Assembly (NCBI GenBank): GCA_938045815.1
Contig: CALIBI010000052.1
Span: 1-46,981, forward strand
Length of the DNA stretch: 46,981 nt
DNA from: an uncultured Sulfolobales archaeon
GTDB taxonomy: Archaea; Thermoproteota; Thermoprotei_A; Sulfolobales; NBVN01
Direction: 5' to 3'
The notes under the pieces are model-generated. The model searched no databases. It had not been told where the DNA came from and worked only from the letters and a program-made list of their open reading frames with translations. The position numbers and the translations under genes were made by a program. Shown here piece after piece: positions 17,231-25,136 of the stretch; within the stretch, counting starts at the first letter, position 1; every line of letters starts with the position of its first letter.

Positions 17231-17800
17231 TTACTTAACGACCTTCTTAGGGAATGTTAGGAGTATGTTGAGCCAGCCTAGAAAGCCTCCAAATATCCCT
17301 GCTAGGCTCACCCATATCCAGAGTATCCACGCATCTATGAATGGATCTCCTGTGAGAGGTCCGGCACCAGCTCCGGGTTGTAGTCCCGAGAAGTAGAATG
17401 CCAAATACATTGAGATTCCGTTGAAGTACGGGAGACTCCCCTGCCGGAAGAGTGGATGAAACCTCATGGAGAACACAGCTATTGCAACCCACACAAATAT
17501 CCATATAGTAACCGATACAAGCGGCTTCCAACCTGCGTAGATGATAAAGTAATTGTTGAAGATCGCGAATATGGCCATAGTAAAAGCCCCTAACGGGAAG
17601 AGAATCCATATAGGTTTCAAAGCTGAAGGCTTTGCTCCAAGTGCGAAGTACTCAGCCCAAGCTATGAACGAGGCCCATAAAGCTAAGTTATACTTGCCTA
17701 ATAACGTGCCGAAAGGCAGCGATATAACCACGGTTAGAGCTACAGCAAGCCAGAGAGGCACTCTATGAACAATTACTTCAGTAGAGTTTGAGGTCGACAT
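17231..17800 (-). CDS. Multi-pass membrane protein, DUF1097-like
   Basis: This 189-residue protein has about five or six hydrophobic helices (roughly residues 14-36, 38-55, 62-85, 90-110, 125-142, 160-183). The early LALWASFIAWAEYFALG segment resembles the DUF1097 (YcdZ-like) family, whose function is unknown, but I could not confirm membership. It is the first minus-strand gene of the island and divergent from TIM-barrel copy 2 across a 73-base promoter region. In this context it may be the pathway's transporter or a channel. The ATG is chosen because it follows a TATA element on its strand. Confidence 0.6.
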   Translation of the reverse strand: MSTSNSTEVIVHRVPLWLAVALTVVISLPFGTLLGKYNLALWASFIAWAEYFALGAKPSALKPIWILFPLGAFTMAIFAIFNNYFIIYAGWKPLVSVTIWIFVWVAIAVFSMRFHPLFRQGSLPYFNGISMYLAFYFSGLQPGAGAGPLTGDPFIDAWILWIWVSLAGIFGGFLGWLNILLTFPKKVVK

Positions 17801-17873
17801 GAAAGCACTCTCATATAATAATGCTATGAAGGTTTATAAATGTTCATAATAGGATAATATTGAGGTGCTATAT
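17801..17873. promoter_or_regulatory. Divergent promoter between membrane protein and TIM-barrel copy 2
   Basis: On the plus strand TTTATAAA (17832-17839) lies about 25 bases before the expected start of the TIM-barrel transcript, and GAGGTG (17862-17867) is its ribosome site. On the minus strand ATTATTATATGA provides a TATA element for the membrane protein. The two transcription units of the island are thus driven from one 73-base region. Confidence 0.5.
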
Positions 17874-18731
17874 TTGGTTGAATACATACCTAGGAAATCA
17901 ATCTTAGAAAACATGTACAGTAAAATATCCAGAGGTGAGCCGATAATAGGTGTTGGGGCCGGCGTAGGCATAATAGCTAAGGTAGCGGAGCTCGCCGGTG
18001 CTGACTTAATCATAATATATAACTCTGGCAGGTATAGGATGGCTGGTTTCGGGTCGCTTGCAGGTCTCATGCCTTACGGCGACGCACATGAGGTACTCCT
18101 AGAGTTGGCTCCTGAAGTTTTAAGCGTCGTCAAGTACACACCCGTTCTCGCAGGAGTTACTGGAACCCACCCGTTCTACCAGGGTTACAGAATGCGGAAA
18201 TTCCTTCAGCAACTGAAGGAGATGGGGTTCTCAGGTATTCAGAACTTCCCGACAGTAGGACTAATCGATAAGAACTCACTATTCAGAAGAAACCTAGAGG
18301 AGACTGGCATGGGTTATGACAAGGAAGTTGAAGCAGTTAAGATAGCGCACGAACTTGATATGCTAACAACTCCTTACGTGTTTGACGAGGAAGACCTCAT
18401 TAACATGCTGAGGGTAGGAGCTGATGTTCTAGTACTACACTTCGGACTCACGGCTAAGGGCACTATAGGTGCTAGAACAACGATAACGTTAGAGGAGGCA
18501 GCCAAGAAAGCTCAGGAGTGGGCTAACCTAGCTAGAAGCCATAAGCCAGACGTGATAGTTCTCGTGCATGGCGGTCCGGTAGCAGACCTTGATGATTGGA
18601 AGTACATTGCAGAGAGGGTTAAGGGGGTGCACGGATTCTTTGGCGCCACAACATTTGAGAGACTACCAACAGAGAAAGCAGTGGCAGAGCAGATCAAAGC
18701 TTTCAAGGCGATTAAAATAAGGCCTACTTAA
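17874..18731 (+). CDS. TIM-barrel protein, phosphoenolpyruvate hydrolase-like family (copy 2)
   Basis: This protein of about 286 residues is closer to the family norm than copy 1: VGAGVGIIAKVAELAGADLIIIYNSG, GSLAGLMPYGDA, LAGVTGTHPF, GFSGIQNFPTVGLID, NLEETGMGY, ARTTITLEEA and VHGGPVADLDD. (Each is quoted separately; the first spans roughly residues 25-50.) I place the start at TTG 17874, six bases after GAGGTG and aligned with the start of copy 1 (MVEYIPR versus MAKFVPR), rather than the GTG at 17865 that sits inside the ribosome site. It contains the second copy of the 106-bp identical tract. Transcription is followed by a CTTTTTTG run near 18750. Confidence 0.82.
   Translation: MVEYIPRKSILENMYSKISRGEPIIGVGAGVGIIAKVAELAGADLIIIYNSGRYRMAGFGSLAGLMPYGDAHEVLLELAPEVLSVVKYTPVLAGVTGTHPFYQGYRMRKFLQQLKEMGFSGIQNFPTVGLIDKNSLFRRNLEETGMGYDKEVEAVKIAHELDMLTTPYVFDEEDLINMLRVGADVLVLHFGLTAKGTIGARTTITLEEAAKKAQEWANLARSHKPDVIVLVHGGPVADLDDWKYIAERVKGVHGFFGATTFERLPTEKAVAEQIKAFKAIKIRPT
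18224..18329 (+). repeat. 106-bp perfect inverted repeat, copy 2
   Basis: This is the partner of 15822-15927 in opposite orientation, 2.3 kb apart. Recombination between them would invert 15928-18223 and exchange the N-terminal thirds of the two TIM-barrel genes while keeping both frames open. Confidence 0.93.
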
Positions 18732-19044
18732 GGGAACTGAGTTCTTAGTTCTTTTTTGAATATTAAATGTAGTGTTTTAAGGCTTCAAAAACTCGAGAAA
18801 GTCTCCTAAGGGTAGGTAATCCTGATCCTAAGCCTAATGAAAACAACACAAACATAAATAATAAAAGTAGAACCCTCTGTTCAGAAGGTGATCCTCAATG
18901 CCATCAAAATAATTTAAATAAAGATGTGGGAAGGTGAACGTGTTTTACCAACATACTCTTCAGGCCTAACCATCCTTGTTCTTTAGTCTTGTAATTTAAA
19001 TTTTTTAAAAGAATAATAAGCAACATTTAGTTGGGTATCATGTT
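18732..19044. other. Intergenic region before the RuBisCO-like gene
   Basis: Apart from a T-run terminator-like element near 18749-18756 and a T/A-rich TATA element (TTTTTAAAA, 19002-19010) about 35 bases before the TTG of the RuBisCO-like gene, I see no gene, repeat or RNA here. The TATA spacing and absence of a ribosome site predict a short-leader or leaderless transcript. Confidence 0.5.
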
Positions 19045-20421
19045 TTGAGCGAGCCCTCATATAAGGCTAAATATCTAGGAGCTGAGGACCCACGATATAC
19101 TCATGTGTTATGGTCTTCTTTAGACGCTTTAGATCCTGATCAATACATAATTGCAACCTATCTTGCTGTGTTAGCACCAGACGTAGACTTAGACGAAGCT
19201 TTAATACATGCGGCTATAGAGAACTCAACAGGTACCTAGACACCAGTTAAGTACGAGACAGTTGAGTTAAGAGATAAATATGGAGCAAAGATAGCTCGTG
19301 TAGTAACCTTCAGAACATGTGATAGGAATGCAGCAATATTCACGTTAGGCATATATGCCGAGAACTACAATCCTGAAGACGCAGGTCTTGCTAATTTACT
19401 AGCCGACATTGCGGGCAACGCATACGATCTCTTGGAGCTAGAGAATCTAAAACTAATAGATCTTCAGTTCCCTAGATGGTGGGCTGAAGCATTTCCTGGC
19501 CCTAAGTTTGGCGTTGAAGTCAAGAAAAGTGTCGGCGCTGATAACAGGCCTATGGTTGGGTGTATAATTAAACCTAACCTTGGTTTGGGCCCCAAACAAA
19601 TTAGTGAAATGGTCTATGAGCTAACTAGAGGCGGTATAGACTTCATAAAAGATGATGAGGCTTTAGTTAACCCAAAGTATTGCCCGATAGAGGAAAGGGT
19701 TGTGAGAGTTATGGAGGCAATAGATAAAGCCTCCAGTGAGACTGGTAAGAAGCCTTACTATGCTTTCAACATAACAAGTGATAGACAGGATAAAATGATG
19801 AAACTCGCGGATGTGGTTCAGTCTCACGGTGGTAACTCATTAATGGTGGTCTTGCCTTACGTGGGTTACGGCGGCGTACGCAGACTAGCAGAAGACCCCT
19901 CTATCAAGGTTCCACTACATGTTCACAGATGCGGGCACGGTGCCTATACTAGAGTTCCCTACCACGGCTTCTCACCAGTGTTAGTGAGTAAGCTCGGCAG
20001 GATGAGTGGTGCTGACGAAATCCACATAGGTGTTCTCTGGGGTAAATTCCACCATGATGTTACAGAAGCTCGACAACACTGCGAAGTCTTGAGGAAACCT
20101 TGGCTACACTTCAAGCCAACGTTACCAACATTGTCTGGAGGAAACGATCCCAGCAACGTTGGTCGAGCAAGCAGTATATTAGGAAGAGATCTCTTAATAC
20201 TTGCTGGAGGAGGTATTCTAGGACATCCTTCGGGAATCAAGGCTGGAGCCTTGGCTATGATGCAGGCAGCTGAAGCCGTGGAGAAAAACATACTAGCAGA
20301 AGAATATGCTAAAGAGCATGCGGAGCTAGCAGAAGCCTTGAAATTCTGGTTGAAAGCCTACAAGAAGCAGAGTAGATTTTGTGATACATATTCTGAACGA
20401 GAATTAGACCCGAGCAAATAA
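19045..20421 (+). CDS. RuBisCO-like protein interrupted by one in-frame TAG
   Basis: One frame of 459 codons encodes a RuBisCO large-subunit homolog, broken only by TAG at 19237-19239 (codon 65). The context is AAIENSTGT-stop-TPVKYET; the family has ESSTGTWT, so the stop replaces the active-site tryptophan by a single TGG-to-TAG change. Other active-site positions are kept: Glu60 and Thr65 equivalents, the Asn of AGN, Lys176 in IIKPNLGLG, Lys202/Asp204/Glu205 in FIKDDE, His-Arg in HVHRCGH, Lys in GVLWGKF, SGG in TLSGGNDP and GGG-LGHP. The KPK lysine is Asn, and GIDFIKDDE plus YAFNIT resemble form IV acid-sugar (trans)carboxylase-type proteins more than CO2-fixing enzymes. A product of about 329 residues could restart at TTG 19432, but it would lack the N-terminal domain. 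Confidence 0.82.
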
Positions 20422-20440
20422 AAACAAACATTATGAGGAG

Positions 20441-20521
20441 ACACAACCTAAGAGAAAAACCCTCCTTAACAGACGGAAAACCACTAAAAAAGATATACTG
20501 CGCAGACTTCATGCCAACCTA
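20441..20521 (+). repeat. Right direct repeat: remnant of ribK 3' end
   Basis: This begins about 20 bases after the RuBisCO-like stop. The sequence from ACACAACCTAAGAGAAAAAC to the final TAA copies the last 85 bases of ribK with a few changes and a 3-base gap. Weaker similarity extends leftwards to about 20424. There is no promoter or start, so it is a displaced gene end, marking the right edge of the island. Confidence 0.85.
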
Positions 20522-20554
20522 AACATATGAATTTCCTGAGGCTTGAGAGAACAT

Positions 20555-21163
20555 CTAGAGCAAGTATTGTCTTATTTTTGACTGCAGTTGAGTAGCTACT
20601 CTCGACCTAGCTGTGTTGGTCACCTCATCCGTTAGGTTATTTCCTTGAGAGTCTATGGCGACTATCAGGGGTCCGAACTCCTTCACCCTCAGTAACCAGA
20701 GTGCTTCAGGAATTCCTAGGTCAAGCCACTCAACCCCCAGTACCTCCTCCACAGCGAAGGCGCCGAGAGCTCCGCAACCTCCGGGGAATATCACGTATAC
20801 TGCCTTAAACTTCCTGCAGGCTTCAGCTGTTCTGCTACCCATACCCCCCTTACCTATGATTATCTTGACCCCCGTCCTCTCAATGAATTCGCTCTCATAG
20901 TACTCCATCCTCATGCTTGTGGTAGGACCTACGGATCGGCAGACCCACTTACCACCAAACCTAACCATGATAGGACCTGCGTGAAGTATTGCTAAGCCTC
21001 TCAGATCCACGGGCAACGGAACTCCCTCCACAAGGAATCTCCTGTGAGCCGCGTCTCTCGCGGTCACCACGACGCCGCTGACGTAGATGACGTCACCTAC
21101 CTTTAGTTCAGACACAACGTCATCAGTTACTGGGAGATTCACAACTCTACTCAAGAACCACAC
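20555..21163 (-). CDS. fumB: Fumarate hydratase class I, beta subunit
   Basis: This 202-residue protein matches the C-terminal (beta) part of class I fumarase / L-tartrate dehydratase. Family text includes GDVIYVSGVVVTARDAAH near residues 27-44, PGGCGALGAF, and VRFGGKWVCRSVGPTTSMRM (split: VRFGGKWVCRS, VGPTTSMRM). It forms the 4Fe-4S enzyme with the alpha subunit encoded just upstream, whose 3' end it overlaps by 17 bases. It hydrates fumarate to malate in the citric acid cycle. L-tartrate dehydratase is the alternative, but the lone housekeeping setting favours fumarase. Confidence 0.88.
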   Translation of the reverse strand: MWFLSRVVNLPVTDDVVSELKVGDVIYVSGVVVTARDAAHRRFLVEGVPLPVDLRGLAILHAGPIMVRFGGKWVCRSVGPTTSMRMEYYESEFIERTGVKIIIGKGGMGSRTAEACRKFKAVYVIFPGGCGALGAFAVEEVLGVEWLDLGIPEALWLLRVKEFGPLIVAIDSQGNNLTDEVTNTARSRVATQLQSKIRQYLL

Positions 21164-22085
21164 CCCCGTGAGTTAGTACCTGGTAGCTCAAGTCAGGGAA
21201 TACTCTCAACCACCCCTTCCTGAGGGCCCAGCATGCGGTACTCACCCCGACCGCTAGGGTAGCTGGATGTCTCCCAGCATACTCCACATGAACCGCGAGA
21301 GCGGTGGTCCTGCCGCCGAGACCTTGCGGACCTATCCCTAACCCGTTAATAGCTTCCGCAAGCCTCTCTTCAAGCAGTGCTATCTTGGGGTTAGGATTCC
21401 TTGACCCCAGGGTCCTGAGGAGCGCCTTCTTAGAGAGGAGGGCTGCGATCTCTACGGTAGGACCTAAGCCAACCCCCACTACTAGTGGTGGGCACGCCGG
21501 CGGACCGTACTCCGCAACAACATTTAACACGAACTCGGCAACACCCTCCAGACCTAAAGCAGGGTCTAGAACCCTAGCCGAACCAGGTCTGCTTGAACCT
21601 CCTCCCGCGATGTAGAGCCGGAGGTCAGCGTGGTTGACGCCTGGAAGCATTTCTATCTCTACCCACGGATGTCCGAGCCCTGTGTTATCTCCAGTGTTCC
21701 TGCTCGTGACCGGGTCGACTACGTTAGGTCTTAAGAAACCATCATTCGTAGCCCTCACTACAGCTTCCCTAATGGCCTTAAGAAGATCACCCGCGTACGT
21801 GAAGCCCTCACCCAACCCGACGAAGAACTCTAGCACTCCAGTATCCTGACAAAGAGGAACATTCCTTTTAGCAGCGATTTCCAAGTTCCTGAACATCGCC
21901 TCATAAACTAGTTTGACGTGCGGGGAGCTCTCGATCTTGGAGGCGCTTGCTAGAGCGGAGAGCACGTCATCAGGCAGCCTGACGACAACGAGGGATATGA
22001 ACCTGGAGATCAAGTCGACGAACCTCTCGCGAACAGACTGGGAGGAACCCAGAAGCACCGCCTCCGAAGTACAATTAATGAACAA
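21147..22085 (-). CDS. fumA: Fumarate hydratase class I, alpha subunit
   Basis: This 312-residue alpha subunit has VPLCQDTGVLEFFVGLG near residue 77 with one cluster-binding cysteine, NTGDNTGLGHPWVEIE, AGGGSSRPGSARVLDP, and PPACPPLVVGVGLGPT with another cysteine. Further on, GPQGLGGRTTALAVHVEYAGRHPATLAVGV (read in parts from about residue 257) is typical of the family. It lies first in a two-gene minus-strand operon and is noticeably richer in G and C than its neighbours. The start is preceded closely by TATATTA on the minus strand. Confidence 0.9.
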   Translation of the reverse strand: MFINCTSEAVLLGSSQSVRERFVDLISRFISLVVVRLPDDVLSALASASKIESSPHVKLVYEAMFRNLEIAAKRNVPLCQDTGVLEFFVGLGEGFTYAGDLLKAIREAVVRATNDGFLRPNVVDPVTSRNTGDNTGLGHPWVEIEMLPGVNHADLRLYIAGGGSSRPGSARVLDPALGLEGVAEFVLNVVAEYGPPACPPLVVGVGLGPTVEIAALLSKKALLRTLGSRNPNPKIALLEERLAEAINGLGIGPQGLGGRTTALAVHVEYAGRHPATLAVGVSTACWALRKGWLRVFPDLSYQVLTHGGVVLE

Positions 22086-22119
22086 GATATATTAAGACAT
22101 AAATGAGTTTGTTTCGTGA

Positions 22120-22998
22120 CTATATCAGCCCGTACAGTGTCAGGAGTTCGTTAGGTATGGAGCAGCAGGACTGAATAACTTCTAGTTTGAATTTGTTTAT
22201 TGTGTTTTTGAGGGGGTTGACTATCCTGTCTATGATGCCTGACTCACATAACTCATTATCTAGTGTGTGCTTAGTTATTGCTGGCCTCATACATCCTAAG
22301 GCTATCTCACCCCTGAATCTCTGTCTCGCGTAGTTGATTACCTTCACTACTTCCTGGTTGCTAGGGATTCTCGCTGGGTACGGGCTTGCTTCCCTCGTCG
22401 GCTTGATTACTAAGAACACTATTATTTCCGGGGAGCCATCAACAGATGCTTCAACAGCTTCAAATTCCTTAACGATGTCCCCGTTATTCGCGCCGATGAG
22501 TATGTGGGGGATTATGTGTGGTGGTCCGTAGGTTCTTAGTTCCTCGTACGTTCTTATGAAGTCCTCACTACTCTTGCTAGGTAAGTGCATCACGTTTTTA
22601 ATCACGTAATCATCCGTAACTAACTCGTAATCCACTACATCAACCTTAGCTTCTCTTAACTTAATAGCTAGGGATCTACTTACGAGTCCTGCGTGCACAC
22701 TAATTATCATGTCGAAACTATTCTTGATTTCCTTGATTACTTGTATGTAGGGCTCTATTGGTAGGTATCCTTCCTTGTTGAAGCCCCCACTAATTAGCAT
22801 TCCTTTAGCTCCTTCCGCATGTAGGTGCTTAGCTATGTCGTACAATTGCTTAGGAGTGATAGCTTGTTCCATACCTCTTAAGTAGTACCCTCTACAGTAA
22901 TTACACATTAGTGAGCATTGAGTACCAGTGATGCTTACACTAACGAACTTACGGCCAGGTATGAAGGCTCTAACGCTTCTCAACTCACCCACACTCAC
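22120..22998 (-). CDS. Radical SAM protein, archaeal lipoyl synthase component (LipS type)
   Basis: This 292-residue radical SAM protein has the cluster motif CSLMCNYC (Cys-x3-Cys-x2-Cys) near residues 28-35, and LISGGFNKEGYLP near residue 68. It also has extra cysteines near the C-terminus (GCMRPAI, CESG, QSCCS), which could hold a second, sulfur-donating cluster. Together with the overlapping upstream radical SAM gene and the divergent two-part lipoate ligase, it fits the LipS1/LipS2 system that archaea use in place of classical LipA. Which of the two this is I leave open. Confidence 0.75.
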   Translation of the reverse strand: MSVGELRSVRAFIPGRKFVSVSITGTQCSLMCNYCRGYYLRGMEQAITPKQLYDIAKHLHAEGAKGMLISGGFNKEGYLPIEPYIQVIKEIKNSFDMIISVHAGLVSRSLAIKLREAKVDVVDYELVTDDYVIKNVMHLPSKSSEDFIRTYEELRTYGPPHIIPHILIGANNGDIVKEFEAVEASVDGSPEIIVFLVIKPTREASPYPARIPSNQEVVKVINYARQRFRGEIALGCMRPAITKHTLDNELCESGIIDRIVNPLKNTINKFKLEVIQSCCSIPNELLTLYGLI

Positions 22999-23965
22999 TA
23001 AGCAGACGCTTCAACTCACTCACTAACGAATCTTTATTCCTGAGTAGGAATTCTCTTGAGGGGTAGTTGTAGTAAGGTCCTCTCACACTCTCGTTGTAGA
23101 AAGGTCTGTTACAGCTTGGGCAGCCGTAAGTTAAGAACGCATCAAAGAACTTATCAGTACTGCTTAAGATACCGTTAATTAACTCCTTACTCAGGATGAG
23201 TTTACCTCCCTCCACCCTGACGTAGTTGTCTACGTCGAGTCCTGAATCCATGAGGTACCTAAGAATCTGCATCTTCCTATAACCTATCAAGTCAGGTTTT
23301 CTCCAGTTACTGCTCGTGGTTCCTTTCACTGGGGTGAAGGAAAACAAAGATATGTTGACTCCTAAACTCTTAAAGAACTTCATTGATTTGAAGAACTCCA
23401 CGTCGTTCTCACCCAACCCGTATATCAGGTGAACGTACACGTTGCTAGGACCAAAAACATCTATCGAGTTACTCAGGAATTTGAGGTAGTGTTCCCAGCT
23501 GTATGGTTTTCTCACAAGCTTGAATACCTCAGGTGTTGATGCGTCGAAACCTATCCCTAACTTATCAACACCGAGATCTCTCAGCCTCTGTAGGTCTCCC
23601 TTACTGATCGGGGTTGTAGAAACGCTGATGGGTTTCTCAACTCCCTCACTTCTTAACGAGCTCACTATCTTGAGTACGTCGTCTAGGAAACGTTTCTTGA
23701 TTACTGTCTGTATGCATATCCTCCCTACCGCTGTGTTGGTCTTGATCTTGTTGATTAGTTCTTCAAGCTCTACCTCAGGCCACGGAACTCTGGATACTAA
23801 GTCTTTGCTAGATCTGCTTAACCTGCTTTGAGGGCAGAAAACACACTCACCCATACACCCGTTCTCAGAATGTAGGAGTAGGTAGGCGGTCGTGGGTTTC
23901 TCAACCACGCCTACATCAACCAACCCTAGGAGTGCTAGGGTGCCTAGAGATGCTCTAACCCTCAC
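22985..23965 (-). CDS. Radical SAM protein, biotin-synthase-like lipoyl synthase component (LipS type)
   Basis: This 326-residue protein carries the radical SAM motif CMGECVFC (Cys-x3-Cys-x2-Cys) near residues 37-44 after a HSENGC lead-in. The biotin-synthase-like core includes VSTTP, GIGFDASTPEVF and VYVHLIYGLGE. The C-terminal YGCPSCNRPFYNE adds a CxxC. Its 3' end overlaps the next LipS-type gene by 14 bases. Divergent transcription from the lipoate ligase operon across about 75 bases supports a lipoylation role, probably for the glycine cleavage H protein or 2-oxoacid dehydrogenases, whose genes are not in the window. Confidence 0.75.
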   Translation of the reverse strand: MRVRASLGTLALLGLVDVGVVEKPTTAYLLLHSENGCMGECVFCPQSRLSRSSKDLVSRVPWPEVELEELINKIKTNTAVGRICIQTVIKKRFLDDVLKIVSSLRSEGVEKPISVSTTPISKGDLQRLRDLGVDKLGIGFDASTPEVFKLVRKPYSWEHYLKFLSNSIDVFGPSNVYVHLIYGLGENDVEFFKSMKFFKSLGVNISLFSFTPVKGTTSSNWRKPDLIGYRKMQILRYLMDSGLDVDNYVRVEGGKLILSKELINGILSSTDKFFDAFLTYGCPSCNRPFYNESVRGPYYNYPSREFLLRNKDSLVSELKRLLSECG

Positions 23966-24039
23966 CTCACGTAACCGTGGAGTAAGAACTACAGAAACTA
24001 ATATAAATCAGCACGTAATTCTTTATGTGGGTATTGCTG

Positions 24040-24789
24040 ATGTGGAGGTTGATCATAGACGAGAACAACGTTTACAGGAATATGGCTATTGATGAAGCAC
24101 TCCTGATACTTAAGGATAGGGGGCTAATCCCTAATACTCTCAGGCTGTATGTTTTCAACCCAAGTGCTGTCACTGTAGGGTATTTCCAGAGAATTAGTGA
24201 TGCTGTGAACCTGGAATTCCTCAAGGAGAACAACATAGGTTTCACTAGGAGGATTAGTGGTGGAGGTTCAGTATATCACGACGCTAACGGTGAGATCACG
24301 TACTCTGTCGTAGCTTCTATACCTGATATCTCACACGATATTCTGGAGAGTTACAGAATCATATGTGGTGGTATTATCAACGCTTTAGGCGAGTTCGGGC
24401 TTAGAGCCGAGTTCGTGCCCGTGAATGACGTCGTAGTGGGTGGTAGGAAAATATCTGGGAGTGCTCAATCAAGGAGGAAGTCAGCTCTGCTACAACACGG
24501 TACCTTAATGTACGCGACAGACCTGAACACGCTAGCAAGTACTTTGAGAGCACCTAAAGAGAAGTTAAGAGAACATAAGGTTTCTTCAATTCTTGAGAGA
24601 GTAACCACCATATCTAGAGAATTAGGTAGGGTAGTCACTAAGGACGAAACCATCAACGCAATGATCAAGGGGTTTAGCAAAGCACTAAACACGGACTTCG
24701 CTAGAGGCTGGTACACGAAGGAGGAACTCAAACTAGCTGAGGAGCTAGTAAGCAAGTATGCGAGTCACGAATGGATTTTTCAGAGGTAG
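24040..24789 (+). CDS. lplA: Lipoate-protein ligase A, catalytic subunit
   Basis: This protein of about 249 residues matches the BPL/LplA fold: NMAIDEALL near residue 13, VTVGYFQ, RRISGGGSVYHDANGEITYS, and VGGRKISGSAQSRRKSALLQHG with the catalytic Lys. It lacks the C-terminal domain, which is encoded by the next gene, as in many archaea. ATG 24040 gives the family-typical start MWRLIIDE, while the upstream ATG at 24025 would add five residues. A TAATATAAAT TATA box near 24000 suggests a short-leader transcript. It activates lipoate with ATP and transfers it to a lysine. Confidence 0.88.
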   Translation: MWRLIIDENNVYRNMAIDEALLILKDRGLIPNTLRLYVFNPSAVTVGYFQRISDAVNLEFLKENNIGFTRRISGGGSVYHDANGEITYSVVASIPDISHDILESYRIICGGIINALGEFGLRAEFVPVNDVVVGGRKISGSAQSRRKSALLQHGTLMYATDLNTLASTLRAPKEKLREHKVSSILERVTTISRELGRVVTKDETINAMIKGFSKALNTDFARGWYTKEELKLAEELVSKYASHEWIFQR

Positions 24790-24799
24790 GTGGGGTGGG

Positions 24800-25084
24800 T
24801 TGGTTACGTGTAGTTTGGTTAAGAGGTTGAGTGGCGGAAAAACAATCAAGGTAGATCTAGAAGTAACTGGTGAGGTAATAAAAGACGTAGTGATTAGTGG
24901 TGATTTCTTCCTCTACCCGGAAGAATACATACACGTGATCGAGTCAGAACTGAGAGGAAAGAAAGTATCGGAAGTCTCTAAAATCTTAAGCAAGTTCAGG
25001 GATTCAGTCGTGATTGCGTCTGCGTCTATAGAAGAATTCGCTGAAGCTATAATAGAGACCTACAGAACCTGCGTGTCAGGATAA
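24800..25084 (+). CDS. lplB: Lipoate-protein ligase, C-terminal accessory subunit
   Basis: This protein of about 94 residues corresponds to the detached C-terminal domain of lipoate ligase. GGKTIKVDLEVTGEVIKDVVISGDFFLYPEE (read in pieces from about residue 10) includes the GDFF-YPEE hallmark, followed by IESELRGKKVSEV. I take TTG 24800, just behind AGGTGGGGTGGG and after the lplA stop, instead of the ATG at 24758 that would overlap lplA with sequence not typical of the family. Archaeal LplA needs this partner for lipoate adenylation. Confidence 0.82.
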   Translation: MVTCSLVKRLSGGKTIKVDLEVTGEVIKDVVISGDFFLYPEEYIHVIESELRGKKVSEVSKILSKFRDSVVIASASIEEFAEAIIETYRTCVSG

Positions 25085-25136
25085 TTACTACTAAGAGCTT
25101 GATTAGGTTGAGTATAGTGGTAGGTGGGGGCTAGAG

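Larger units (their letters stand above)
13629..20521. mobile_element. Candidate genomic island inserted at the 3' end of ribK
   Basis: The block between the two ribK 3'-end repeats carries UPF0261, two TIM-barrel paralogs, a comB pseudogene, a DUF1097-like membrane protein and a RuBisCO-like protein, none related to the flanking housekeeping genes. The intact gene end is on the left and the remnant on the right, the usual result of integration into a gene's 3' end. No integrase, transposase or tRNA is visible, so mobilisation in trans, loss of the integrase or a non-mobile duplication remain possible. The right repeat has drifted, so the event is not very recent. Confidence 0.55.

Noticed and set aside
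17865-17873. GTG 17865 as start of TIM-barrel copy 2
   Set aside because: It lies inside the GAGGTG ribosome site; TTG 17874 has good spacing and aligns with the start of copy 1.
19237-19239. Pyrrolysine at the TAG of the RuBisCO-like gene
   Set aside because: TAG is the normal stop of many genes here, and the position aligns with tryptophan, so a point mutation or sequence error is simpler.
13853-20521. Calling the RuBisCO-like gene a CO2-fixing form III enzyme of an AMP pathway
   Set aside because: The KPK motif reads KPN, flanking motifs resemble form IV proteins, and no AMP phosphorylase or ribose bisphosphate isomerase gene is nearby.
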